From Acidobacteriota bacterium (GTDB lineage: Bacteria > Acidobacteriota > Terriglobia > Terriglobales > Acidobacteriaceae), in assembly GCA_013285705.1 (NCBI GenBank), contig JABDHA010000021.1, positions 1 through 52,741 of the forward strand: a DNA stretch of 52,741 nucleotides, given 5' to 3'. Made by a program: the position numbers and the translations under genes. The first letter of the stretch is position 1; every line of letters starts with the position of its first letter. Of this stretch, positions 15,694-26,972 are shown in pieces. Under the pieces are notes generated by a model. That model did not search any database. It was not told the DNA's origin and saw only the letters and a list, made by a program, of their open reading frames with translations.

Positions 15694-16680
15694 GTGGGTG
15701 CCGATGATGGCACAAAAAGACCCCGAGGAGCAACGGTTCGCCCTGTGACCCCATATAGCCGTCAGGACGTACTGCGTATCTTGCGCATCCATCCCAGACA
15801 ACTGCGCGGATGGGAGCGCAGCGGGCTCATTTCTCCTTCCGAGTCCTACAGCTTTCAAGATTTGGTGCAATTGCGCAAACTGCGCGATCTGCGTGCCACT
15901 CGCCTCTCCGCGGCCAGAATTTCCGCCTCGGTCATCGCCATGCGCTCCGTATCCGGCATGACGAATCCGTTGCTTGAAGCCGGTACAGCGAGGCAAGGTT
16001 CGCATCTGATTTTCCGCCATTCCGGCACGGCCGTGGACCCTATCACTCGCCAGCTTGTCTTCGATTTCGATGCCGGCGCCAGCCGCAACCCCTCCGTCTT
16101 CGGATCGACGGTTCTCAACCCCGTGCAGCGTGAAGTCCGGACCAACAATCTCTTTCTCGAAGCCGTCCGCTATGAAGAGAGCGGCAAGATCCCGGAAGCT
16201 GGCAATCTCTACACGGAGATCCTCGAACTCGATCCCTCGCACGCGCCTGCCTGCATTAATCTCGGCACCATCCACTACAACCAGCGGCATTTTATTGAGG
16301 CAGAACGCCTCTACCGCCAAGCCGCCGCTGCCGACCCCGACTATGCGCTCGCCTTCTTCGATCTTGGCAATGTGCTTGACGAGTTGCAGATGCTGCCCGA
16401 GGCCATCGAAGCCTACCGCACAGCCATCCGCCTCGTTCCCAGCTACGCCGACGCGCATTACAACCTGGCGCTGGCCTTTGAACGCACCGGGCAGCGCCGC
16501 AAAGCGCTCCGCCACTGGACCGCCTACCTCAAGCTCGACCCCATCGGTCCCTGGGCCAACCATGCGCGCGGACAGCAGCGCAAAATCCTCGACCGCGAAA
16601 AGCTGAGCATCGTCCACCGGTCTTCCAAGGCCGCGGCACGCAGCTTCCGCCGCGAATCTTTCGCTCTCAAAATCGTGTAG
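15694..16680 (+). CDS. MerR-type HTH / TPR-repeat fusion protein
   Basis: This protein of up to 328 residues joins a MerR-like winged HTH (about residues 20-85; YSRQDVLRILRIHPRQLRGW then FQDLVQLRKLRDLRATRLSA) to an approximately 70-residue linker. At least three tetratricopeptide repeats follow (about 165-290; for example AGNLYTEILELDPSHAPAC, then NLGTIHYNQRHF). It lacks the long dimerisation helix and metal-binding Cys of classical MerR activators, so the TPR block probably mediates protein contacts. The start is uncertain: GTG 15694 gives the full length, but GTG 15745, after GAGGAG, would begin right at the HTH. It is soluble with no signal peptide. Target genes are not apparent. Confidence 0.8.
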   Translation: MGADDGTKRPRGATVRPVTPYSRQDVLRILRIHPRQLRGWERSGLISPSESYSFQDLVQLRKLRDLRATRLSAARISASVIAMRSVSGMTNPLLEAGTARQGSHLIFRHSGTAVDPITRQLVFDFDAGASRNPSVFGSTVLNPVQREVRTNNLFLEAVRYEESGKIPEAGNLYTEILELDPSHAPACINLGTIHYNQRHFIEAERLYRQAAAADPDYALAFFDLGNVLDELQMLPEAIEAYRTAIRLVPSYADAHYNLALAFERTGQRRKALRHWTAYLKLDPIGPWANHARGQQRKILDREKLSIVHRSSKAAARSFRRESFALKIV

Positions 16681-16681
16681 A

Positions 16682-17251
16682 TTAGCGAGGCAGGCCGTTC
16701 GTCGGCCACTCGTAGATCACCACTCCCAGATTATTCAGCACCTGCATCGTCGACTCGACATTCTGACGAACCTGCCGGCGGTTGGCGCGCGTCTCCGCCG
16801 GGTCTTCCTCGACGGCAATCACCCGTCCATAAGGCCAGTCTTCCTCGGGAAGCGCGCTGAGCGCATCGGTGAGATCGGAGAGGCGCAGCTCCAGCTCCTG
16901 CTGCCTTGCCTTGGCGGGCTTCAGCATTGCGCTCGGCAGAGCAGCGCTGTGCGTCTGATCCGGCGAGATCACGCGCAGCGTCACATTCGTCCCGCTCACC
17001 ACCAGAAAAGGATTGTTCCAGCTTTCCTTCGTGTGAATCGTCATGTAGCGGCTCTTGGCCGGCGGCGGAATCTGCTCCAACTCCTGCCGCGCATCATCCA
17101 CTTTTTTTGTGGCAGCCTGCGCCTGCTGCCGGGCCTGTGCCGCAGCGTCAGGAGCACTGGCCTCAGAAGAGTCGCCGTGCCCGCATCCAGTCAGCGTAGC
17201 CAGTAGAAGAAGAGTGTATCCAAGTCTGTAGGAGGTAGTTCTAAGCGTCAT
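16682..17251 (-). CDS. Putative lipoprotein
   Basis: This 189-residue protein starts at ATG 17251 (GGAGGTAG-rich sequence upstream). It has a lipoprotein signal peptide with lipobox LTGC (Cys about residue 22). A coiled, Ala/Gln-rich segment (about 35-65) leads to a small domain containing SRYMTIHTKESWNNPFLVV and a C-terminal helical region ending VIYEWPTNGLP. It would be acylated and anchored in a membrane. I do not recognise the mature domain. It is convergent with the MerR-TPR gene, ending two bases after that gene's stop. Confidence 0.65.
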   Translation of the reverse strand: MTLRTTSYRLGYTLLLLATLTGCGHGDSSEASAPDAAAQARQQAQAATKKVDDARQELEQIPPPAKSRYMTIHTKESWNNPFLVVSGTNVTLRVISPDQTHSAALPSAMLKPAKARQQELELRLSDLTDALSALPEEDWPYGRVIAVEEDPAETRANRRQVRQNVESTMQVLNNLGVVIYEWPTNGLPR

Positions 17252-17579
17252 GCGTTCCCGTGCACCACATGGCAGAATATCAAGTTCACGCATCTGTCCA
17301 GCAAAAATGATGCCCCGTCACCCACCAGCGAAACTGATTCCGCAACACTCCCTCCCTGAAATTGTCATCCCGACCGAAGCGCAGCGGAGTGGAGGGACCT
17401 GCGGTTTCTTTCCCCACAACGAAATCTATCGAAGGCCTCCTCAGCGACCCGAAATAACAAAAGCTGTCATCCTGCCCCTGATCCTGAGTGCAATGAAGAG
17501 GAGGGGTAGGATCTGCTTTTTCTCCGAACTGGCAACCGTCCACGCGCTTATTATGCCGCGCATTTCAGAGACCTCACCG
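17252..17579. repeat. Intergenic mosaic of dispersed-repeat-like segments
   Basis: No gene is visible. The stretch contains gtcatcccgaccgaagcgca (from 17363) followed by gcggagtggagggacctgcg, and a second related unit near 17466 (gtcatcctgccc...gatcctgagtgc...ggatctgctttttc). Such 'gtcatcc...gaagcg...gatctgc' units are, to my knowledge, repeated many times in intergenic DNA of Terriglobia. Copy number in this genome cannot be judged from one window. Confidence 0.5.
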
Positions 17580-18362
17580 TCAGCGGCCCTTCCAAACCGC
17601 TGGCCGCTTCTCCAAAAACGCCTTCGTCCCCTCCGCCTTATCTTCCGTCGCACAGCACAACCCAAACAGCGACGCCTCCAGATCGAGCGCCTGCCGCAGC
17701 GGCAGATCGTACCCCGCATGCACCGCCTCCAGGCACTTTTCCACCGCCAGCGGAGCCTGCGTCGCAATCGTCCGCGCAATCTGCTCGCCTCGGGCCAGCA
17801 GCTGATCGGGCGCGACGACTTCTTCCACCAACCCAATCCGCAGCGCCTCGAGCGCCGGAATCATCTCGCCCGTAAGCAGCAGCTTGAGCGCCGCGCCCTT
17901 GCCCACTAGACGCGGCAACCGCTGCGATCCGCCATAACCGGGCAGCAGGCCAAGCTTCACCTCCGGCTGTCCAAACTTCGCCGTCTCGCTCGCGATACGA
18001 AATGTACAGGCCAGAGCCAGCTCACACCCTCCGCCCAGCGCAAAGCCGTTCACGCAGGCAATCACTGGCTTGCCGCAGCTCTCAATGCGGTCAAATAGGC
18101 GTTGCCCGTTTAGCGCCAGTGCCTGCCCATCCATCGCTGAAACCTGGGCAAGCTCCTGAATATCAGCCCCGGCAGCAAAGGCCTTTTCCCCAGAACCGGT
18201 AAGCAGAATGGCGCGAACCGCAGGATTGGCAATCAGCTCTGCCAGCGCCTTGTTCAGCTCATGAAAAGTAGCAGCATTCAGCGCATTGAGAACTTTGGGA
18301 CGGTTCAGGGTAAGAACAGCGACCGGCTCGCGAATTTCAACAAGGATATTTTCGTAGCTCAT
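17580..18362 (-). CDS. Enoyl-CoA hydratase (crotonase family)
   Basis: This 260-residue protein is a typical crotonase. The CoA/oxyanion loop AFAAGADIQEL is at residues 61-71, GFALGGGCELALAC at 107-119 supplies Glu114, and GQPEVKLGLLPGYGG at 131-145 supplies Glu134. Both glutamates needed for syn-hydration of 2-enoyl-CoA are present, so it is probably an active hydratase and not a diverged isomerase. The length is standard and the start MSYENILVEI is usual. It acts in the cytoplasm, in fatty-acid or amino-acid beta-oxidation. No other beta-oxidation gene is adjacent, so the substrate chain length is open. Confidence 0.93.
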   Translation of the reverse strand: MSYENILVEIREPVAVLTLNRPKVLNALNAATFHELNKALAELIANPAVRAILLTGSGEKAFAAGADIQELAQVSAMDGQALALNGQRLFDRIESCGKPVIACVNGFALGGGCELALACTFRIASETAKFGQPEVKLGLLPGYGGSQRLPRLVGKGAALKLLLTGEMIPALEALRIGLVEEVVAPDQLLARGEQIARTIATQAPLAVEKCLEAVHAGYDLPLRQALDLEASLFGLCCATEDKAEGTKAFLEKRPAVWKGR

Positions 18363-18444
18363 AGTGAACGGGTGAGTCTAGCACGTCCGCCGCATCTCGT
18401 TCAGGTGTAGACCCACAATGGAGATAGAAGCGTCATTCTGACGA

Positions 18445-19125
18445 TCAAAGAGAGGAAGAATCTGAGCGACACCCATCCAACGTATCCACCACCAATCGCT
18501 TCATCTCGTCACCACTCGCTGTGCCAAGCGCATCCAGCCCCTCCACCACGCCACGACGATCTTCCTCTGACCGATTCTGGCTAAGCTTCCATTTCCCCTC
18601 GAGCCGCGTAATCCGCATCTCAAGCCCCACAATCCCCTTGATGATCGACGCAATATAATCCGCCGGAGCATCGCTCACCGCCCACGGCTCGGGGGAAGCG
18701 GCTTCATGGATGGTAGTCAGGCTCTCGACATGCGCCCGCAGCCAGTCGGCATCGTCCAGCACTCTCAGAGAGCCATAGGCATGGACAGCGACGTAGTTCC
18801 ACGTCGGAACCACTTTGCCGGTCGCGTGCTTTTCCTCATACCACGAGGGAGAGATGTAGTGCTGCGCCCCGGAGAAGATGGCAAGCGCCTCAACATCCGG
18901 AGCAAAATCCTTCCACTGAGTATTCGCCCGCGAGACATGACATTTGAGAACCCCAAGCGGCGCAGCCTGGTCATCAGGAATCCCCTGCGTTTCAAGAATC
19001 ATAGGCACATGTGACGCAAACAAACCGGACCCCCCAAACGTGACCAGCGAAGCAAAGGGCTGCGAGCGGATCAACTCATGGAGAACCGGAGTGCGCGTCT
19101 CTTCATTGGCCTTCGGAATATACAT
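18445..19125 (-). CDS. PaiB-like FMN-binding protein
   Basis: This 226-residue protein matches the PaiB/FMN-binding split-barrel family, named for a Bacillus negative regulator of sporulation and protease genes. Matches are MYIPKANEE at the start, SLVTFGGSGLFASHVPMIL (about 30-48), SPSWYEEKHATGKVVPTWNY (about 110-130, the most diagnostic segment) and the C-terminal GIVGLEMRITRLEGKWKLSQN. ATG 19125 is preceded by AAGGAG six bases upstream, so the in-frame ATG at 19158 is not used. Despite the historical regulator name, it has no obvious DNA-binding domain; flavin binding is the safer statement. Confidence 0.9.
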   Translation of the reverse strand: MYIPKANEETRTPVLHELIRSQPFASLVTFGGSGLFASHVPMILETQGIPDDQAAPLGVLKCHVSRANTQWKDFAPDVEALAIFSGAQHYISPSWYEEKHATGKVVPTWNYVAVHAYGSLRVLDDADWLRAHVESLTTIHEAASPEPWAVSDAPADYIASIIKGIVGLEMRITRLEGKWKLSQNRSEEDRRGVVEGLDALGTASGDEMKRLVVDTLDGCRSDSSSL

Positions 19126-19262
19126 GCAAGCTCCTTGTGCATGGGAAGCTGACTCCACGATAGCGAAATGGAGGGACGATTGGTAGGCGAGAGCTTCGGC
19201 CTCGACAAAAAACGATCAAGAGGAATCACTGAAGAAACCAGGTTTTGGAGTGCTTCAGAGAT

Positions 19263-19300
19263 GAAAGAAGCCGCCCGGCAACAGGGCGGCTTCTTTCTTT
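19263..19300. terminator. Bidirectional-looking strong hairpin
   Basis: A perfect 14-pair inverted repeat (gaaagaagccgccc / gggcggcttctttc, loop ggcaaca) at 19263-19297 ends in a T-rich tail (ttctttcttt). It has the form of a rho-independent terminator reading rightward. No gene lies just to its left on the + strand, so it may end an unseen transcript or an antisense of the PaiB gene. Confidence 0.7.
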
Positions 19301-19582
19301 AGGGAGAATAGTTCCAACGGAGGCAAAACCATCAGAACTTTCTGGCGAAATACTATGGGTGCACCGGAGGGGTGTCAAGGCAAAATCCCTACAACTGTAA
19401 GCGATTGAAAACTAATATATTACGAAATCATGTTCTTATCGGGTGCGGAAAGATCAGCTTCGCCTTTTGTTCGTCAACATGTCGGATTTATCTCGTGTAA
19501 GTGATTATTTAGCTTATGCTTGGCAGCATAATGCACCTGTTTTGATGCAGGAAGCGCCAGTGTGATCCCATGCGGTAGACCC
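19301..19582. other. Intergenic, AT-richer, no gene seen
   Basis: Between the hairpin and the end of the next gene I find no supported ORF. The stretch is richer in A/T than its surroundings (for example gaaaactaatatattacgaaatcatg near 19410). It holds a small inverted repeat ttatgc-ttggca-gcataa near 19515. It could contain a promoter or small RNA; nothing decisive is seen. Confidence 0.4.
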
Positions 19583-20702
19583 CTACTTCAGCTTCAGACT
19601 GATAAAGTCCTCGTCGTTTAGCGTAGAAATGGGCTTCCCGCGCATGCGGCGGATCAAAGCGCGTCCTCCGCCGAAAAACAACCCGAGAATAATCGCCGCG
19701 CTGCCGAGAATTCCTGTGAGATAAGCGATGCCCAACAGGAGCCGCGCCGTCTTGGATGCTTCGCTGACATATCCTTCGGGATGGTTCCAGGTGATGTCGG
19801 CAGTGTAGTTGATCGAGCGCAGGAGCTTGCGCGCTTCATCAACCGAGAAGCCTCCGCTGGTGATGGCAATGACTGGTCCGCTGCGGCGAACGAGCAGGCT
19901 GACGGAGGAACTATCCACCAGAGGCTGCGGCCATGCGGCCTCGGGCGAATTGCCAGCCTTGAGCAGCGCCTGAATCGCCTGCTCACGATTGATCGCGATT
20001 TGCGGTGTGGGATACATGAGCAGCGTCAACGCACCGTCACCGTTTTGTGTGGAGTAGCTCGCCATGACAGCCTCTGCGTCTCGATCGAAGTTAATGATTC
20101 CGGGAGGCAGAACTCCACCGCTGCGCGCATAGGCTACCGGTCCGACTGTGTAACGCACGCTGCCGGGATCAAGTGATGCAGTGGGCAGATATTTTGGAAG
20201 CGGCGGCGCAACGGAGCTTGGGCCGCCAATTTTGGGCAGATCGTCGGCGAGCTCGCGCAGCTCCGCGGCAGACATGGCACCGAGGTGATCAAAGGTTGCG
20301 TCGATCAGCGTCGCTCCTGTCCAGAAGAGAACGTGCGCGCCATCGAATGCTGCGCCCTGGCCGATATCTTCTTTCTGCATGCCGGGGCGGCGGTAAAAGG
20401 TGAAGGTGCCGTATGCGCCGGTCGCGTCCTGGAACTTGATCGCGCGAAGATTCAACTTATTGTCGGGCTGCGTGTAGTTCGCGGAAGCAAATTGCGTAAA
20501 TCCGTATTCGCGTAAAAACGGGAGCATTCGCCTGGTCAGCTGCTTCAGGCACAGCGCTTTGCTGTGCGGTAGAAACCTGATGCCACCCTGCAAAATCAGT
20601 CGGAAGCAAAGGGGGCTGCGCCAGCGGAGCGGGAGCTTTGGACGCGTAAAGCGAGGTGGAGACGACAGTGACGAGTGCGATGCGAAGCAGGCGGTGCAAC
20701 AT
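19583..20702 (-). pseudogene. Exported/membrane protein (DUF6599-like), frameshifted
   Basis: Two overlapping frames together make one protein of about 370 residues. The first frame (from ATG 20702) gives a signal peptide and PLLPTDFAGWHQVSTAQQ, ending ANAPVFTRI. The second frame carries LREYGFTQFASANYTQP and continues to a C-terminal membrane helix (LTGILGSAAIILGLFFGGG) at 19583. The switch falls at a run of five A on the + strand (20514-20518); with four A the protein would read through as NAPVLREYGF. The fold resembles an acidobacterial protein family I recall as DUF6599; its function is unknown. The break may be a real mutation or a homopolymer sequencing error, since the downstream frame shows no further damage. 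Confidence 0.72.
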
Positions 20703-20833
20703 AACGGCTTGTTGTTGAGACTACCACCGTGGGCAATTGTATGCAGAAACCGAGAGGGCTCGATTCGACGGATGGGACAGGTTCCGGGTTTCTCCGCTCA
20801 GAATGACGAACTGTAATTCGTAGAAGAAAGGGT

Positions 20834-23305
20834 CTAATTGCCTGATGTGTGCGCGTTGGTCTGCGCGATGCGTACGCCGCTCAGGCTGCTGACGTAACGC
20901 GAAACCCCGCGATAGAGCGATTCCGCAATGCGCTCGCGGTACTCGGGATCGCGCAGCTCGTGCGCGTCATCAGGGTTGGTGAGGAAAGAGATCTCGGCGA
21001 GAATCGACGGCATGTTCGCGCCGATGAGCACAACGAACGGCGCTTTTTTCACGCCGCGATCTTTCAGACCCGCATTGCCGTCTTCGAGTCCGGAATAAAG
21101 GCTTTGCTGCACATCGAATGCGAACTCACGCGACTCGCTGATCTTGTCCTGCAGCGTGATCTTCTTCACAAGATCTGAGAGTTGATGGATGGATTGATCG
21201 GAGACGGCATTTTCGCGCGCCGCTACTTCGAGCGCGTCGGCTGAAGTGGTGAAGTTCAAATAATACGTTTCTACGCCGCGCGCCGATGGGTCTGAACTGG
21301 AGTTGGCGTGCACGGAGATGAAGAGGTCGGCCTGCGCCTTATTTGCAATCGCGGTGCGCGTTTCGAGCGGGATAAAGGTATCGTCATCGCGCGTGTAGAT
21401 CACGTCCGCGCCGAGACGCTGTTTCAGCAGCTTGCCCAGCCGCAAGGCCACATCGAGAACTACATCTTTTTCTTCGATGCCCCCCGGACCGAGCGTTCCG
21501 GAGTCATGACCGCCGTGTCCGGCGTCGACCACGATGCGGCCAATCTTCAGACCGAGAGCGCGCACCATCGAACGTTCGCCGGTGGCAGTGGGCGACGCCG
21601 CATGGACGGGTGCGGCGTCTGCCTCTGCGGGTGCGATGTTTTTGCTGGCGCTTCTTTTCGACGGTGCGGCAGAATCTGGCGGCGCTGGCTGATTGAGTGC
21701 TTCGAGTTCGTTTGGCTGTGGTTCAGGCGAAGTTCCTGAGACCGATTGAACGACAGGAGCCGTTGTTGGATGTTTTGTCGCCTTTACCCGGTTTGGCTGG
21801 CGGTCGAGTGCGGCAATGTCTTTGATGGTCGAGCCGGTGGCAGTGGCCGTTTCGGAATTGGTTACAGGCGGAGGCTGCTGTGCTTGCACAGGCGTGGACG
21901 ATGGTTGTGTTGAATTCGTGGCAATTTGTGCCGGACGCTGTGTTCTGCGCGGCGGATTCTGCATCGTCGGTGTTGTGGCTGCTGCGAGAGCGCCGGAACC
22001 AGTGACTGCTGCCGTTTGTGTTGGCGCGGTCTGTGGGTGTTGCGTTGCAATCATGGACGGAGCCGGAGGCGTGCCTGGTTTTTTCCCGTGCACATCAATG
22101 ATGAGCCGCCAGGGATTCGGCAACAGAAACGCCGAATACTCACTGACATCGCTGACATCGAGCACAACGCGCGTCACGTCGTTGGAGAATTGCGCGACCC
22201 GAATGCGTTTGAGAAAGCCATCGTCGGTGACTTCCTCAGATTTACCGATCAGCTCGGGAGAAAGTTTTACACCATGCAGATCGAAGAAGATGCGATCCGG
22301 CCCAGGCACCCGCGATGCCTCATATTGCACCTCGTCCTGAAGATCGATGGCGACACGCGTATAAATGGGTGTCGACCAGTGACGAAGGCCGGTGACGAGC
22401 GGCAGCTTTCCCTTTCGCGGCGGCGGTGGCGGCGCGTTCATCGCGGCCTCGCTGAGTTTGCTCCCATTGGAAGGCGGCTCTTGCCCGGATGGCTGTGCCG
22501 CGGCAACTATAGCCGGCTGTGGTTTGCGCTCCTGTACCTGTGACTGTTGTATGGATAAGGACTGTTGTGTTGGTTGCGACTGCGACTGTTGCGGTGCCGG
22601 TGGAAATACCGGTTCAGCGGCTGCGGTCTTGTGCCGTGATGAGGTCACGGAAGTGGCCGGCGTGGTTAGAGCAGGTGCAGCTTGCGCTTCGACGACAGGT
22701 GCCGGTGTTCGGTGTCCAGGCCGCTTGCCGTGTTTCTCGGCCGTCTCTTCGGTGCGGATATTTTTCAGCTCCTGCCGCGCCTCATCGGCAAGAGGGTTCT
22801 GAGGGTACAGCTTGAGGAACTGCTGAAATGTGGACTTCGCCTGATCGCGGTCTTCAAGATCACGGCGATAGATTTCGCCCTCGGTGAGCAAGGCGCTGTA
22901 GCGATAGCGGCTTGCCGGATATTGCTTGCGCAGAAACTCGTACTGGCCGATGGCATCGTGCAGCGACTTCTCATCCTGAAAGATGCGGCCTTGTTCGGCA
23001 AGCAGATCAGCGACAGCGGAGATGCTGGCGTCGGCTTTCGACGATCCCGGATCGCTGTGATACACGGCGCGGTAAGCAGCGAGCACGCGCTCATAATCGC
23101 GACGGGTGCGCTGCTGCTCCGAACGGCCTTCGAGGCCTTCGCGCAGACGCTGTGCTTTGTCGAATGGAGAAAGCGGCTGATGCTGCGCTGCTCTGACTGC
23201 AGAAAAAGATAGAGCGAGAAAAAGCGCGCAAAGGGTTGAGCGCAAAATCAGCGTGCGTCCTCCGGAGCGGTAGGAAAGGGGCATAGACAAATTCAGAGGC
23301 AGCAC
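20834..23305 (-). CDS. N-acetylmuramoyl-L-alanine amidase (AmiC type) with TPR and AMIN domains
   Basis: This 823-residue exported enzyme cleaves the amide bond between MurNAc and the stem peptide in peptidoglycan. In order it has a signal peptide (about 15-40), a TPR-like helical region (65-190) and a long low-complexity Gln/Pro/Thr/Ala linker. An AMIN domain follows (about 300-410, GLRHWSTPIYTRVAIDL) that targets the enzyme to the septum or wall, then a second disordered linker. The Amidase_3 catalytic domain lies at about 590-815. Zinc ligands are seen in VDAGHGGHDSG, GGIEEKDV and ISVHANSS, and the catalytic Glu in ILAEISFLTN. It is much longer than E. coli AmiC (about 417 residues) because of the TPR block and linkers. 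An in-frame ATG at 23284 (MPLSYRS) is an alternative start. Confidence 0.93.
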   Translation of the reverse strand: MLPLNLSMPLSYRSGGRTLILRSTLCALFLALSFSAVRAAQHQPLSPFDKAQRLREGLEGRSEQQRTRRDYERVLAAYRAVYHSDPGSSKADASISAVADLLAEQGRIFQDEKSLHDAIGQYEFLRKQYPASRYRYSALLTEGEIYRRDLEDRDQAKSTFQQFLKLYPQNPLADEARQELKNIRTEETAEKHGKRPGHRTPAPVVEAQAAPALTTPATSVTSSRHKTAAAEPVFPPAPQQSQSQPTQQSLSIQQSQVQERKPQPAIVAAAQPSGQEPPSNGSKLSEAAMNAPPPPPRKGKLPLVTGLRHWSTPIYTRVAIDLQDEVQYEASRVPGPDRIFFDLHGVKLSPELIGKSEEVTDDGFLKRIRVAQFSNDVTRVVLDVSDVSEYSAFLLPNPWRLIIDVHGKKPGTPPAPSMIATQHPQTAPTQTAAVTGSGALAAATTPTMQNPPRRTQRPAQIATNSTQPSSTPVQAQQPPPVTNSETATATGSTIKDIAALDRQPNRVKATKHPTTAPVVQSVSGTSPEPQPNELEALNQPAPPDSAAPSKRSASKNIAPAEADAAPVHAASPTATGERSMVRALGLKIGRIVVDAGHGGHDSGTLGPGGIEEKDVVLDVALRLGKLLKQRLGADVIYTRDDDTFIPLETRTAIANKAQADLFISVHANSSSDPSARGVETYYLNFTTSADALEVAARENAVSDQSIHQLSDLVKKITLQDKISESREFAFDVQQSLYSGLEDGNAGLKDRGVKKAPFVVLIGANMPSILAEISFLTNPDDAHELRDPEYRERIAESLYRGVSRYVSSLSGVRIAQTNAHTSGN

Positions 23306-23629
23306 GCCAGAGACACTTTGATTATAGGTGGCGGGGCGAGGGGTTACAACGCAGGAAACGCGAAATTAATGGGAGGAAACTGGTATGGAACCCGAAATGA
23401 GCAAAGCCGCACGTTGCCAAGTGCTTGCATGGATTCAAGATGTCATGCGGAGTTGGGTGAAGAATCCACAGACCTTCGTGGTTGCCACGTCATCGTCTTT
23501 CTAAAAACTTTTCAGCAGAAAGGCGCTTGCATTGCGGCAACCGGTGCATCGTATGGATTCTTTCCTTCGGCTCCGCTCAGGACTGGCTACGCGGAGTGCG
23601 CGCTCAGAATGACTCTGCGCGCGCTTCAC
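23306..23629. repeat. Intergenic with dispersed-repeat-like segments
   Basis: No gene is supported in these 324 bases between the amidase start and the alaS end. Segments such as gatgtcatgcggagttgggt (from 23439) and ccttcggctccgctcagg (from 23565), followed by gcgctcagaatgactctgcg, belong to the same 'gtcat...gaagaatcc / ctcagaatgac' type of intergenic repeat seen at 17.3-17.5 kb and 20.8 kb. Confidence 0.45.
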
Positions 23630-26305
<2,676 letters not shown>

Positions 26306-26372
26306 CTTTCAAGTCTAGCAGTCGGGGCGCTATGATTCTCCCGTTCGAAGGGTCATGGAGCGGGAGGCGTTT

Positions 26373-26771
26373 ATGGCGTTGCGCGCGGTTGCTGTATTTC
26401 TGTTGATGGCTGCTCTCGCCGCTGCGTGCATGGCGCAAAAGTGCAAGGGGATGGAGGTTAAATATGACGACGCCATCCAATATCCGAATGCAGCTCGAGC
26501 GGGGCACGTGCAGGGCGATGTGGTATTACAGATTCACATTGCAACGGATGGGACGCTTAAGGCTGATGTCGTGTCGGGGCCCTCGGATCTTGCGGAATCG
26601 GCGAAGCGCTTTGCCGAGAGCTGGAGCATCACGTGGCCATCGAGCGCACCACCTACCGCCTGCACTCCTACTTTGCATGTAATCTACAAATTGAAAGATC
26701 ACTTCAACGTAAAGATGAAACTGCCGGAGCATATTCTGGTAGAAGCCCCGCCGATTGAAACCAATCAATAA
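26373..26771 (+). CDS. Small exported TonB C-terminal-domain protein
   Basis: This 132-residue protein starts at ATG 26373, six bases after GGGAGG. It has a signal peptide (about 1-22, AACMAQ) and then a TonB_C-like fold: AIQYPNAARAGHVQGDVVLQ (about 38-57), IATDGTLKADVVSGP and ESAKRFAESWSITWP. It has no N-terminal membrane anchor or proline-rich stretch linking it to ExbB/ExbD, so it is not a classical energiser. Such free TonB_C proteins are common in acidobacteria and have unknown jobs. It diverges from alaS. Confidence 0.72.
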   Translation: MALRAVAVFLLMAALAAACMAQKCKGMEVKYDDAIQYPNAARAGHVQGDVVLQIHIATDGTLKADVVSGPSDLAESAKRFAESWSITWPSSAPPTACTPTLHVIYKLKDHFNVKMKLPEHILVEAPPIETNQ

Positions 26772-26972
26772 TATTGATCATTCATTCATCCGGATAAACA
26801 CTGCATCGCATCTGTAAGTTTAAAAAAATAAGCCACTTAATCATCCTTATAAATTCCTTTTATCCTACTTAGCTTCCTCTTATGCCTCACTTCCTAGTCT
26901 GGAATGTTGGCGGCACATAGCCGGATGGTATAGCCGCGTCCGATGCGCCGCGAACGCAAATCCACGAGGTCC
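26772..26972. other. Intergenic, nothing distinctive
   Basis: About 200 A/T-rich bases separate the TonB_C gene from the porin gene. A promoter for the porin must lie here; tatcctacttagcttcctctt near 26862 is merely A/T-rich. No ORF or clear hairpin is seen. Confidence 0.35.

Noticed and set aside
15464..15700. tRNA-Thr as an integration site for a genomic island
   Set aside because: No integrase gene, no repeated tRNA 3' end and ordinary chromosomal genes on both sides.
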